A stretch of DNA of 64,000 nucleotides from assembly GCA_021292165.1 (NCBI GenBank), contig CM037877.1:124686402-124750401 (forward strand), given 5' to 3'. The translations under genes were made by a program, and so were the position numbers. Below the pieces are notes generated by a model, which ran no database searches, had not been told where the DNA came from, and was given only the letters and a program-made list of their open reading frames with translations. How positions within the stretch are numbered: the first letter of the stretch is position 1; the number at the start of each line of letters is the position of its first letter. This DNA is from Shinisaurus crocodilurus. Its lineage: Eukaryota; Chordata; Lepidosauria; Squamata; Shinisauridae. Shown one piece after another: positions 32,745 through 44,585 of the stretch.

Positions 32745-33982
32745 ACCCATTTGGATATTCATAGCTTGATTATTTATTAATAAAATGCATATGCCACTCA
32801 AGCCTAGTTCACAGAGAACTACAGAGAAGTAAATCTGTCTCTAGGCTTTATCATTTCAGACTGCAGGTGAAAGCTCACATGACTGCATATTCCTCCTCCA
32901 TAAGCAAAAATTCACTCAGCATGGAAAATAAGCATGTCTGGGAGAAGGGGACTAGAAACTCACTGCTCATTTTCAATGCAGAAGGGATTGTATTCCTCCA
33001 TACACTCAGTTCCTCCTCCGCACTCAGTCATGCATTCTGAAGTAGTACAACACAGACACAGGTTTATCCCCTCAGTCCTGCAGAGGTCAGAATAGTATAC
33101 AAGATCACCAGTTTGTCAATAAAAACTTTTCAGTCACAATAAAGAATGTTTATTAAAGCCATAAAAGTACCTGCAATAAATTTTACACAGCACCATTGGG
33201 GGGTGGGGGCTGAGTGAGCAGAAGCATTCTAAAACTATTTTCTAAAAGCTGCTACAAGGTTGCAGCTGCTCATCAGAGGTCAGAAGGTGAAGAGAAACAG
33301 AGGTAGAGATGATGGAGAGAGATGGTCCTTCAGGTATTCTAGTAGAGGGGGTTGTAAATCACTCTTTACATCACTAGTTCCTTCAACTGATCCCAGAAGC
33401 AAACAGGTCACCACAGAATCAGCTAGATGGGGTCGTCCCCCCCCACTACTGCCATGTATTTGTCAATAGATGGGCTACCCCAATTCATACCAGCTAAAGT
33501 TTCCAAACAGTCATGAAGGGGAACCACATCAATTATGGGTGCCAGTTCTTTTCAATGTTATGTAAGAAAAGCTATAGGATTGCACTCTTAATTGCTTAAA
33601 TTAATCAATTAATCTGCTGATCAGTTAAACAGATGAATCAGGCAGCAGTTTTTACATTTTTAAAACAGGGTTTAATACAAAAAATTACAAAAAATGAGAG
33701 TGACTGGTGCCATCTTAGGAGAGGTATTTCCCCGTCTCTCTTCTATTTTAGAAGAGACAAAATGTTCCTTCTAAGATGATTGCTATTCTATTACAGAATT
33801 ATAATTATATAATTCTGAAGAAAAAACTTACTTTGCCTTTAATTTTTTGCAGATTTAATAAATTAATCAATTAATTAAAATTCACATACTGAACTGACCA
33901 GGGCCAGGTCTAAACATGCAACAGATGGAGGCAGTTAAATGCTGAGGTGATACAAGAGACAGACAGTATAATTTCAGACTAT
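32745..33982. other. Intronic DNA, no feature seen
   Basis: AT-rich sequence. Possible polyadenylation-like motifs near 33140-33180 hint at an old LTR, but no ends or proteins are visible. Confidence 0.4.
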
Positions 33983-33987
33983 ATAGA

Positions 33988-34231
33988 TGGTAATATCTCA
34001 TCCTTCGAGGGTTCCGTGAGCTTGGGTTAGACATATTCACGACTCCCACATAGCAGACTAAGAAAGATTCATCCTTTAATCTATACATAAGGCAAATACC
34101 AACGTATACATTACAACATAAAGAGAGAAGAAAGAGAGGAGAGGAGAGGAGCTAACCCCAAACATTTGGTTAGTTAAATACCCCTCAGATGTGCTAAAAG
34201 GCAATTCATCTTAAAGGGAGATTACACCACA
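33988..34231 (-). repeat. 3' LTR of the Ty3/gypsy element
   Basis: About 244 bp, starting (plus strand) taatatctcatccttcgagg and ending gagattacaccaca. It differs from the 5' LTR at roughly fifteen positions by eye, so the insertion is old. Confidence 0.88.
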
Positions 34232-35292
34232 TCTCCTTTTCATATTACAAATTTATATCTAAAAGACATACATACATATAAAACTATAAAATAAAACATA
34301 TAAATTGCTGCAATGGGGCCAGAGGTCACCAGTACTTAGCCCACCATTGAGATGGTCTTTATTTATTTATTTATTATTTGTTTTATTTACTAAATACATT
34401 TTTATACCGCCCAATAGCCGAAGCTCTCTGGGCAGTTTACAACAGTTAAAATCATAAAATACAATATAAAATATAAAATTTAAAACCACAGATTAAAAAC
34501 AAACAACAGAGCTAGCAGCAGCAGTTACAATAATGGAATTAAAAACAATTACAAGATTAAAATGATTAAGATGATTAAAATGATTAAAATGCCTGGGAGA
34601 ACAGAAAGGTCTTCACCTGGCGCCGGAAAGAATACAAAGTAGGCGCCAGGCGAACCTCTATGGGGAGCTCATTCCATAACCGGGGTGCCACAGCAGAAAA
34701 GGCCCTCCTCCTGGTAGAGGAGGGCCTTTTCCTCTACCAGGAAAAGGCCCTGCCTCACTTCCTTTGGCAGGGGCTCTCGGAGAAGGATCGTTGAAGGACA
34801 CATCTTAATGTCCGGGCAGGTACATATGGGAGAAGACGATCCTTCAGATACCCTGGCCCCAAGCTGTTTAGGGCTTTAAATGTTAACACCAGCACTTTGA
34901 ATCGGGCCCGGAAACAGACTGGCAGCCACTAGTGCAGATGAGAAAGCACTGGCATAATATGTTCTCGTCGGCCAGTCCCCGTTAACAATCTCGCTGCCCT
35001 ATTTTGGACCAGCTGAAGTTTCCGGACCATTTTCAAAGGCAGACCCACAAATAACGCATTGCAGTAATCCAAACAAGAGGTTACGAGAGCATGGATAGGT
35101 AGCTAGGCTATCTCTGTCCAGATAAGGAGATAGTTGGTATATCAGCCTAAGCTGATAAAAGGTGCTCCATGCCACCGAGTTCACCTGTGCCTCGAGTGAC
35201 AGTTGTGGATCCAGGAGCACCCCCAAACTACGAACCTGATTCTTCAGGGGGAGTGCAACCCCATCCAGAACTGGTTGAATATCACATAGTCA

Positions 35293-37608
35293 TGTTGGTT
35301 TTTTTGTTTTTGTTTTTTATAAATTTTATTTAAATTTTTAAACAATACAAAGAAAATAACACACACATATAACTAATATAGTGCTCCCATCACCATGGGA
35401 CCAAATAATACAATGACTCTATAATTGTTCATTATTCCAAAAATACAACATATCTTGACAGGGTAAACTCCCTTTCCCCTTTTTTAACACATATTCCAAA
35501 AATAAACCCCAAATATCCTTGAAAATATTTTTCTTTAATTGACCCCTTTTGCATTTAATATTACAAGTCAACATATCATTCAATGCCATATCCCATACTT
35601 CTTTATACCAATCAGTAATAGTGAAAACTTGCTGAATTTTCCATTACCTTGCTATCATTAATCTACCTGCCGTTAACAAGTTTATAATTAATTCTTTAAC
35701 ATTTTGAGGACCGATCACCTTTTCCGTTATTGATAGCAAAGCTAATTTAGGACAAACCTCTAAATCAGCTCCAACAATTTCTGATATTTCCTCAAAAATC
35801 ATTTTCCAAAAATCCATTACATTTTTACAACTCCACCACATATGAGCATATGTACCCAACTCCTGACATCCTCGCCAACACATTGGAGAACATTTATTAT
35901 CTATTCTATTTAATCTCACCGGAGTCAAATACCATCTCCAAATTAACTTATAAAAATTCTCTTTAATTCTTATAGACATATTTTTCAATATTCGCCTATC
36001 CCAAATCTTATTCCACTCGTTCTTTGATATTTCCTCTTCGGACTCTGTATCCCAAACTATTTTAAGATTTTCTGCTTGCTCCTCTGATTTCTGCAACATT
36101 TTATATAACATCTTTGTAAGACCCCTAGCTGATGCATTTCCTTCTACGAGTTCTCTAGACATAACCAACTGCTCAAATGCGGTGAAATCCCTTTCATGCT
36201 CATGTCTCCTCTTCCATTTCTTACCCCATTGTACTAATTGAATTAAATTTAACCAAGAAATTCTTCCTGCCCCAACCCTATCAATTATTTGCTGTCTTGT
36301 CTCCATTTTTCCCAGCCAATCCATTAAACTTATCACCTTTTTCTCTCTAAAAATTCGTTCTAAATGTCTAACATTCTCGGGAAAATCTTCCATAACCACC
36401 ACTGGAGTAAGCGGGGATATACCTGGTAAAAATATTTCCTTATTTCTACCCCAAATTTCTAACATATTTTTTAAAAAGGGATTTTCTAATCTTTTTGTCA
36501 TAATATGTCCTTGTTTTGTAAATAAAAATTTCTCCACCCTATTACCCAATTCAAATGCTTCTATTTCCCACCACATAAAATCTTTTCTAACAATAATATC
36601 CATAATATATCTAAGTTGATTAGCTATATAATACCATTTTAAATTAGGGAGACCAAGTCCCCCTGTTTTTTGAGCTTTATACCATCTATTCTTAGTAATC
36701 CTATTTAACATTACTTGCCAATCTTTGATTTCTTTCTCTGATATCTTATATGGTATCATTCTAAATAAAAAATTAAACTTCGGTAAAATCTTCATTTTAA
36801 TCAAAGCTATCCTACCGAACCACGATAATCCCAATTTTTTATAATCCTCTATTTTATTTTTAACTTCATCTTTTAATTTTTTGAAATTCCATTCCCCTAT
36901 TTTATCCATATCTTTTAATATATCAATACCTAAATATTTAATTATATTTTTTATCTTTATATCAACTTTCCTTTGTTTAAATCCCCTTTCCTCCAGTTTA
37001 CTATAATTAAATGTCATTATCTCCGATTTATCCCAATTAACTTTTAACCCTGTTACTTCTCTAAATTCATCTAAATGTTTCTCTATTCATGTTGGGTTTT
37101 GCATAGGCAGAACGAGATTACCACCTGACATCAGGATTATCACCTGACCTGGTGGGTGTCTCTTGAGTTCAAGTACACAAGGTCTCTGGTCACGAGACAT
37201 AGTCTCAAGATGATATGACTCAGCAACCTTGGACAGGTTTAGCAGTAAACATGTTGATGAATAGGTTATACAACTGGGGTGAGTAATATCCTATTTATAG
37301 GTGGTATAAAGCTAACACACTTGCTGATAGCTTCTTCTCCTTCTCTTCTTCTCTCGTCTCGACTCGACATGTATTGTTCTGGACTTCACGTCATCTAGCC
37401 TTACCACTGGGGTATTGGATTTGTAGTCTGCAATGATGTAGTGAGTAAGAGATGCATTGTTTGCCTTAATCCCATGTAATTGGGTCTTACAAATAAACTC
37501 TTTAATCTTTATTAACTGCTGTTATCTCCTCCTTCCGCCTGCGTGACTGGGACTGAGGGTCATTGGCTAGGGAAGCTTTTGAACCCGGGTCAGTCCAGCT
37601 CTCACACA
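35293..37608 (+). mobile_element. Solo LTR inside L2, itself split by an L1
   Basis: It begins TGTTGG at 35293 and ends CTCACACA at 37608; L2 flanks read AGTCA on the left and AGTCG on the right, a 4-5-bp duplication. Without the L1 the LTR is about 520 bp, with a TATA-like cctatttatagg near 37290 and aataaa near 37493. The family is not identified; no internal genes remain. Confidence 0.7.
35299..37086 (-). mobile_element. L1 LINE, 5'-truncated, inside the solo LTR
   Basis: The 9-bp duplication TCATGTTGG flanks it (35290-35298 and 37087-37095). A 457-codon minus-strand frame (37017-35644) is open: YLGIDILKDMDKIGEWNFKK, then KNRWYKAQKTGGLGLPNLKW, then the cysteine block CWRGCQELGTYAHMWWSC. 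This is the RT C-terminal and zinc-knuckle-like end of L1 ORF2. The long open frame suggests a fairly recent insertion; the last step in this nest. Confidence 0.93.
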
Positions 37609-38744
37609 AGTCGGGCAGATGAACCACCCACTAACAGTACCTCCATCTTATCTGGATTGAGTCTCAGTTTATTAGCCCTCATCCAGTCCATTACCGTGTC
37701 CAGGCACTGATTCAGAACAGCCACTGCCTCACCTGGATTTGATGAAAAGGAGAGATAGAGCTGGGTGTCGTCTGCATATTGATGACACCTCAGCCCACAC
37801 CTCCGGATAACCTCTCCCAGTGGTTTCATGTAGATGTTAAACAGCATAGGGGATAAAATAGAGCCCTGTGGCACCCCATGGCATAACTGCCAAGGGACAG
37901 AGCAGTAATCCCTCAGCACCACCTTCTGGAATCGGCTGCCCAAGTAGGATCGGAACCACTGGAGTGCAGTGCCTCCAACTCCCAACCCAGACAACCTATC
38001 CAGAAGGATACCATGGTTGATGGTATCGAAAGCCGCTGAGAGGTCTAAGAGAATCAACAGGGTCGCACTCTCCCTGCCCCTCTCCTGGCAGAGGTCATCC
38101 CACAGGGCGACCAAGGCAGTTTCCATTCCAAAACCAGGCCTGAACCCAGATTGAAATGGATCTAGATAGTCCGTTCCATCCAGGAGTGCCTGGCGTTGAC
38201 CAGCAACCACCCGCTCAAGCACCTTGCCCAGGAATGGGATATTGGCTACCGACCTGTAGTTATTAACATCATCCTGGCCCAGGTTAGGCTTTTTGAGGAG
38301 TGGCCTAATCACCGCCTCTTTCAAAGAGGCCGGCACCACTCCCTCTCTCAAGGAGGCATTTACAACCTCCTGGACCCAGCCGGCTATCCCCTCCTTATTT
38401 GGTGTAATAAGCCATGACGGGCAAGGGTCAAGCACACAGGTGGTCGACTGGACTTGACCAAGCACCTTGGGCCTCAATAACTGAAATTCATCCAATAAAA
38501 GCAGACCAGACGGTGCTCTGGACACCTCTACTAAAGGAGCTGCACTAACTGTGGTGTCCAATTCATGACTGAATTTGAGTGACTTTACCACCATCCTTCC
38601 TTAAGGGACATCTCTCACTGGTAAGAAGACAGGTCTACTACGAGATGTTACACGTATGGGATGCCTTTCTTCAGATGATGATACACACATTGCACCAGAT
38701 GTAATGTTGTCTTTATTGGCTTCTTCTATATCATTCTCAAGGAC

Positions 38745-39138
38745 ACCCGATGTATGAGATCCTCTTACCTCCTTCGCCAGCTTGTCCGCCTGGAGCCTCC
38801 ATGCCGGTCGCCTCTGCTCGGGGCGGCACGAGGCTCCCGGCGAACTTCCGGGGACCCGGAAGGGACGCGATGGGTCCCCAGCACTGCGCTTTTCACGTAA
38901 GTACCATAGAAAACCAGCTTAAAACAGCTGCAAATAGCTAATTGCGGCTGTTTTAAGCTGGTTTTCTATGGAACTTATGTAAAAAGTGCAGTGCCAGGGA
39001 CCCAGAAGAACCTCTCCCCGGCTCCTCTCCGGGGAGATGTGGTGAGCTAGGGAGAGGTAACATCAGCAGGACTCAGGGGGTTGAGCGGGGTGAGTTCGCC
39101 CCCGCATCCACCCCCCGTCGATTTTCTCATACATCCTA
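38745..39138. mobile_element. MITE with large central palindrome
   Basis: Inverted GATGTATGAGA (38749-38759) and TCTCATACATC (39125-39135) mark the probable ends. The centre carries a perfect 25-bp inverted repeat (38904-38928 and 38947-38971) that extends with mismatches to about 38881 and 38995. The G/C-rich flanks match in part the element at 39252-39580. No ORF or clear flanking duplication is seen. Confidence 0.65.
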
Positions 39139-39251
39139 GGTTTTCCAAGTGGAACTTAATGTTTTATGGGAACAGATTCACTTTGCCCCAAACCTGTACA
39201 ATCAAAGCTTTCCGATGCTCAATCTTGAAACCTTAAATGATGCCTATTACG

Positions 39252-39580
39252 TTTAGGGGTGGGCGAATTGCCCACCCCCCAACTCGCCGGGCACTCAGCG
39301 AGCACCCCCACCGCGTGGTCCACCGAGTGCCAGCTAAGGCACTCGGCGAGGTGCTCGGTGGACTTCTGGGTCCCTGGCACGTCACTTCCATGTCCCCGGC
39401 GCTGTGTTTTTTATGTAAAAACCAAGGTAAACTACTTTAAAACTGCAGCAAATAGCAAATCTCACGAGGACTTGTGCCGAGCTGGGGAAAGGTAAGTTGC
39501 GCAGAGCTTGGGGGCGGGGTCGAGTGGGGTGAGTTCACCCTGCTTCCACCCCCTGATCGAGTTCCGTGCACATTCCTAAC
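39252..39580. mobile_element. hAT-like MITE (TTAGGGGTG ends)
   Basis: The left end ttaggggtgggcgaa and the right end ttccgtgcacattcctaa are imperfect inverted repeats. The interior shares the gcgctgtgttttttatgtaa and gggtgagttc blocks with the element at 38745. GC-rich, no ORF. Confidence 0.6.
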
Positions 39581-40693
39581 GACAATACATACAACCTTCT
39601 GCAGTCCTCATTTGATATGAATGCTGTTCACATTTTGTTGTAACAACAGCAGGGGGGCATCCCTCCTTTGACTCCATCCATACTGAATCACCTTCTTGTA
39701 ATGGTTTAAGGGACTTTGCTGTACGATCATAAAAATAGCTTTGTTTGTCCTGGGCTCTCTGAAGATCCTTATGCATTTCGAATGGGATTTTAGGACGCAA
39801 TACATTAGTCGTTACGGGAAGTTTACTCCTTAACATTCTACTCATTAACATTTGTGCGGGTGAATATAACATCCCAGTAACTGGTGTATTCTAACAATGC
39901 CAAATAAAATTCCACATATGCATCTTCCACCTTCTTTATAACCTGTTTTATGGACTGGATTGCTCTTTCAACCATTCCGTTTGATTGTGGATACTACTAA
40001 GTATAAGGCTACTTATACTAAGTATAAGGCTAAGGCTACTAAGACATTGTTCAACCCCCCACTCTTGCGCAAATGCTTGAAACTTCCTACTAGAAAAGGG
40101 CATAGTATCACTCACCACTATCCTCCATGACAAGCAAATGCAGCTTTCAGTTTAACAATTACAGTTCTTATTTATTTATTTATTATATTTATACCCCGCC
40201 TTTTTTCCTGCAAGGAACCCAAGGTGGCTTACATAGTCGTCGTCCTCCTCTCCATTTTATCCTCACAACAACCCTGTGAGGTAGGTTAGGCTGAGAGGCA
40301 GTGACTGGCCCAAAGTCACCCAGTGAGTTTCATGGCTGAGCGGGGACTAGAACCCGGATCTCCCGAGTCCCAGTTCAACACTCTAACCACTTCGCCACAC
40401 ATGGCTCTTGCAGTCTTATCAGACAAACTCATCACTTCTGGATATTTTGAAAAATAATCAACTGCAATAAGAAAACGGGAGGAACCATACTCAAAAATAT
40501 CTACACCCAATTTTTCCCATGGTATCTCAGGAATCTCATGTGGTTCAAGTGGCTCCTTTTGATTTTTTGGAGCAAACCAAGCACAAACAACACAATTTCT
40601 AACCATTGTCTCAATCTCTTTAGACATGCAAGGCCAATACATTAACCCTTTTGCCCTAGCCTTAGTTCTCTGAAGTTGAGAGAGTATACTCAT
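39576..40693 (-). pseudogene. gypsy integrase, in pieces
   Basis: The zinc-binding end and first catalytic region lie at 40693-40409 (MYWPCMSKEIETMVRNCVVC, then IAVDYFSKYPEV). A Sauria SINE (40171-40408) interrupts it. The next piece, 40133-39948, has VVSDTMPFSSRKFQAFAQEW, where the family normally has VSDNGPQFSS. The C-terminal piece is at 39872-39576. A 556-bp insertion at 40693-41248 separates it from RNase H. Confidence 0.85.
40171..40408 (-). mobile_element. Sauria-type SINE in gypsy integrase
   Basis: The tail (tttatttatttattatattt) begins at 40171; the body, box B (ggactagaacc on this strand) and box A (ccacttcgcca) follow, ending near 40408. A possible duplication cagttctta / cagtctta flanks it. 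It splits the integrase coding strand. Confidence 0.88.
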
Positions 40694-41248
40694 GAAGTAT
40701 ACAACTTAGAAGTGGGAGCGAGCCTTGCAGTGGCTGCCTAACTAATTCTTCGAGCTAGTCAATTTTCCTTCTCCCCCTTCCACAGACCTGACACGCGAAC
40801 ACTATTGAGCTGCAAATCAGCAAGATCTTTTGCTCGAGGCTAGAGAGATAGCTCCCTTCTCTGAATATTATAAACCCTAGCTAGTTCCCCATGTCCTTCA
40901 GCAAGAAGTTCTCACACAAAGAAATGTAGTAACAGTGATTGAAATGCAAAACCTAAGTCACAGCAGGTTCACAGCAGGTGCTAAAACACAGGTAAAACCT
41001 GTTTAAGAGAAATGCTAATTTGAGAACAACAGCTCTTGCTCGGGTTTGTAATGCAGATGTCTGGGAGAGCACCTTTTTATGCTCGCAAAAATCGTTAAGT
41101 ATGCTGAGTGAACAGAACAGACCTATCTCGATGCAAAAAACGCCTTCGAGTTAAATTAGCTAAATTAGTAAATTAGTAAATTAGTAAATTAGTAATAGTA
41201 ATTAGTAATTAGTAAATTAGTAATTCGAGTTAAATTAGTAAGGCTCAT
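40693..41248 (+). mobile_element. Unclassified insertion with about 19-bp flanking repeat
   Basis: gaagttgagagagtatact at about 40673-40691 and gaagttgggagagtatact at about 41249-41267 flank a 556-bp segment lying between gypsy RNase H and integrase. The right end is a tail of TAAATTAG repeats (41152-41243), as in a retroposon lying in plus direction. No protein is visible. Confidence 0.6.
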
Positions 41249-42665
41249 GAAGTTGGGAGAGTATACTCTGTCTTTGAGACGCAGGAACAACCACCTTATC
41301 TCCCATATAAAGAATACTATCATGACACCCCAACTGGTCCTTCACCGGCCAAAAGGGCTTCACAGCAGGGGAAGCCTCTCTCATATACTGTGGCCATCCC
41401 TGCCCTATAAGTGTTGCAACCTCTTGAAGTTGAGAATCTTGCTTTGTTGCTTCTTGTATAGTCATCACTCCATCTGGGTGCATAACTAATGGACTCAATT
41501 CATGTACTACTCTCTCACCTTCCAATGAATCCTCATTGCCCACTGGAGGATCCATAGCAGCCCGTAACAAAGTATCAGCAAGGTACATAAACTTGCCTGG
41601 GGTGTACACTATATTAAATTGATACCTCTGAAGCTGCAAGAGCATTCGCTGCAAACGAGCAGGAGCAGCACCTATAAGTTTTTTACAAATTGCTTCCAAG
41701 GGTTTGTGATCAGTTTGGACCAAAACAACTTTGCCAAACACATACGGATGAAATTTTTTCATTGCATACAAAACAGCAAGCAATTCTTTCTTTATTTGAG
41801 CATAATTTTGTTCTGACCTACTGAGTGACCTTGACGCATAAGACACTGGTTTATTCTCCTGAAGCAAACATGCTCCCAAGCCATCTTTTGATGCATCAGT
41901 TTGCACAACTACTGGTTTGGCCACATCAAAATATTGAAGTACAGGTGCCTGACATAATTGTTGTTTGATCATTTCAAAAGTTTTCTGATGCTCTGACATC
42001 CATTGAAACACTACATTCTTCCTTAACAAATTTCGTAATGGCGCTGTCAGTTCTGCTTCCCGTGGAATATACTTTGACAGATATTGCACAGACCCCAAAA
42101 ATCTGAGCACACCCTGTCTATCTTGTGGTGCTGTCATTTCTCGTATAGCCTTAACTTTACCATCATCTGCTGGCCAAACTCCCTGAGCAGAGACCCATAT
42201 ATTTCACAGAGTCAACCTTAAATTGGATCTTTTCTTTATTAAATTTAATGTTCTTAGCACGTGCTGTTTCCATAACTTGATGTAAGATCTGATCATGTTG
42301 CTCAACTGTTTCTGCTGCTATAATCATATCATCAGCTATCATATACACCCCTTTTATATGCCCAAAAGTCTCCTCGTTTTTTTGCTGAAACACTTCACTA
42401 GAGGATTTAAGCCCAAATGGCAAGTGGTGAAAACAATACCTTCCTCAGGGTGTATTGAATGTATACAAATGTGATGATTATCCAATTTCATTTGCCAATA
42501 ACCATCTTTCTCATCTATAATAGTAAAGATTTTTATTCCAGCTAGATGACTCAATACTTCATCCATTGTAGGAATAGTATAGTGCTGCCTTCGGACTGCT
42601 TTATTAAGATCACAAGGATCAAGACATATACACAACTTCCCATTATTTTTTTTCTGTAATGACAA
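41235..42665 (-). pseudogene. gypsy reverse transcriptase and RNase H
   Basis: RT occupies 42665-42163 in two frames: RICLDPCDLNKA-like block (CICLDPCDLNKA), FTIIDEKDGYWQM, MPFGLKSSSEVFQ, then IADDMIIAAE, the catalytic box. RNase H follows at 42137-41235 with TDASKDGLGACLL, YASRSLSRSEQNYAQIKKEL and TDHKPLEAI. The second frame shift lies near 42160. The family copies tRNA-primed RNA into DNA. Order RT then RNase H then integrase is standard for Ty3/gypsy, unlike the element at 22391. Confidence 0.9.
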
Positions 42666-42723
42666 GACTGCTCACCCAATCTGTGGGGCCCACAACTTTA
42701 GATATCACTCTTGCACTCTCCAT

Positions 42724-43416
42724 CTAACACAAAGTATCCTTTAGTCTATCCAATATTGCAAAAGGCACCTTCTGACACCCATGAATAACAGGAACAACTG
42801 TTGGATCAATATGTATATGATGAGATCCTTCAAACTCACCCAAACCTTCAAAAACATCAGAATACATAACAAGCAATTGCTCCTGTGTCAAAATTTTAGC
42901 TGTATTTACAATGTCAACCCGATGAACCAAATCTAAAGTCTCACACACTGGTCTACCCAATAAAGGAATTGCAGAACACTCTGTTACATAAAACAATAAT
43001 CTGGCTACTCCCTTTAAAGTGTGACATTCTAGAACAATAGTTCCCAAAGGCTGTATGTGTGTCCCACCATAAGCCACAAGAGTTACATCACTTTTAGTTA
43101 ATGCTTCCTTACCTGGTAATCCACAAAAACTATTAAATAGCAAAATATTTGCCTTAGCTCCTGTATCTAATTTCAACTTTACTGAAGTCCTTGTATAATT
43201 ATATCAACATACCATCCAGCATTTTGGTTTGCAACTAAACCATTAGTCTCTTGAGATAGCTTCCCTGTCAACAAACTGCTTATATAAAACTCATGAATCT
43301 GGTATCTTTGTTATCCTTTATCAATATTTAATGATGTTGCTTTGCATACTCTGAAATAATGATTTTTCATGCCACATTGATTACAAGTCTTTCCAAATGC
43401 AGGACATTTACAAGGC
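42724..43416 (-). pseudogene. gypsy gag zinc knuckle and protease
   Basis: The minus strand at 43392-43338 codes for CNQCGMKNHYFRVC, a CX2CX4HX4C nucleocapsid knuckle. From 43176 a 150-codon frame starts MKLDTGAKAN, the aspartic protease active site, and continues through LLGRPVCETL to the RT leader (SDVFEGLGEF, HHIHIDPTVVPVIH). A frame break separates gag from protease. These proteins would package and process the element's own RNA and polyprotein; the copy is decayed. Confidence 0.85.
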
Positions 43417-43611
43417 TTGTGGTAGGCCACAATAGGGACATTTATTATCTCTGGCCTGGTCATCTCTGCATTCATACTGTGACACGATTCTTATCCGCCA
43501 CACATACATCATACAGCTCTTTAGCAGAAGAAGCCATAGTCTGCAGCTGGGCTCTTGTTACATCCGCCACGCGACATATTTCAACCACTTTCTCAAGAGT
43601 TAGATCTAGTT

Positions 43612-43744
43612 ATTTCTTTCTATCTTTTTTTTCTTTGCAAGTTTAATTTTATTTCTATGTGAAACAAACACATAATATCAAACATATAACAATTAACAAA
43701 ACAAAACAGACCTCCGATTTTCTTCTACAGCAAATATAGATCTG
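43612..43744 (-). mobile_element. Short L1 3' end in gypsy gag
   Basis: A 133-bp T-rich-to-unique segment is flanked by GTTAGATCTAGTT (43599-43611) and GTTAGATCTGGTT (43745-43757), one mismatch in 13. Its sequence (cagacctccgattttcttct) matches 52722-52742, near another L1-type 3' end. It is a severely 5'-truncated insertion. Confidence 0.75.
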
Positions 43745-44373
43745 GTTAGATCTGGTTCTTTCAAAAGTCTTTCCCTTAATCTCTCCTCCTTCACGCTGCA
43801 CACAATCTTATCTCTCACCATTTCATTAACTGCATTACCAAATTCACAGCTGCTGGCTTTAAGTTTAAGTTCAGTAACAAATTGTTCAATGGTGTCTCCA
43901 TGTCTCTGTTAATAACTCCAAAACAAATATAGTTGAAACACCACATTCTTACGAGGAGTACAATATATTCTAAATTGTTCCAAAACTTCTGTTATATCTT
44001 CTTGAAGAAAAGCAAAAGTATTATATACTGCCAAGACTTCTTCTCCGACACAGTGGAGCAAAATAGCTACTTGCCATTTTTTTGAAATGTTATCAAGTCC
44101 AGCTGCAGTGAAATATAATTTAAATGCTTGTTCGCATCGCTTCTAATTTTCAGACAAATTGCCTTGCAAGGCTAATGGAGGAGGAGGCTGGAACGAATCT
44201 ATATCTTCAACTAAAACAAACAGACTCTCAACTGCAGAGGAAAAACAAACAAACCAAGTCCACAACAACTTCTGACACCATGTAATATCTCATCCTTCAA
44301 GGGTTCCATGAGCTTGGCTTAAACAAAATCACGACTCCCACATAGCAGACTAAGAAAGATTCATCCTTTAATC

Positions 44374-44521
44374 CAGTGTTCTCCAACTTTGGGTCCCCAG
44401 ATGTTTTTGGCCTACAACTCCCTGCATTGAGCAGGGGGTTGGACTCGATGGCCTTGTAGGCCCCTTCCAACTCTACTTTTCTATGATCCTATGATTCTAT
44501 GACCCAAGGTTGGAGAACACA
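44374..44521. mobile_element. Palindromic hAT MITE with a CR1 tail inserted
   Basis: 44374-44421 matches the left arm of the MITE at 29036 (CAGTGTTCTCCAAC) and 44503-44521 matches its right arm (acccaaggttggagaacac). Between them lies a plus-strand CR1 tail. The distal TG end is lost at the junction with the 5S-derived piece. Confidence 0.85.
44421..44502 (+). mobile_element. CR1 3' tail in a MITE
   Basis: 82 bp of the CR1 end (gagcagggggttggactcga to ctatgattctatga), plus orientation, placed in the middle of the palindromic MITE. Confidence 0.88.
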
Positions 44522-44523
44522 GA

Positions 44524-44585
44524 AGTGGCTTACGCTGGCTCAGCTTGTCTGAGCGTAGAAAGCTAAGCAGGGTCAAGCCTGGTTA
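44524..44585 (+). mobile_element. 5S rRNA-derived SINE fragment
   Basis: The 3' portion gaaagctaagcagggtcaag then cctggtta matches the conserved middle of vertebrate 5S rRNA (box A/intermediate element region). The 5' portion gtggcttacgctggctcagc differs from true 5S but is shared with the copy at 46807-46893, so this is a SINE family and not a 5S gene. Confidence 0.75.

Larger units (their letters stand above)
34358..38610 (-). mobile_element. L2 LINE inside the gypsy element, split by an LTR and L1
   Basis: The 3' tail (ttataccgcccaatagccg) begins at 34358 and coding sequence runs to 35292, then resumes at 37609. The upstream part, 37602-38594, is an uninterrupted 330-codon frame with RT motifs [42 protein letters not shown] and YADDTQLY. 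The interruption falls at the same codon region (SSARL) where the plus-strand L2 at 6300 reads straight through. A small templated duplication lies at 34697-34741. Confidence 0.93.

Noticed and set aside
35644..37017. Intact 457-codon host gene on the minus strand
   Set aside because: It is the C-terminal half of L1 ORF2, flanked by a 9-bp target duplication.
37602..38594. Intact 330-codon host gene on the minus strand
   Set aside because: The RT motifs [10 protein letters not shown] and YADD show it is L2 ORF2.
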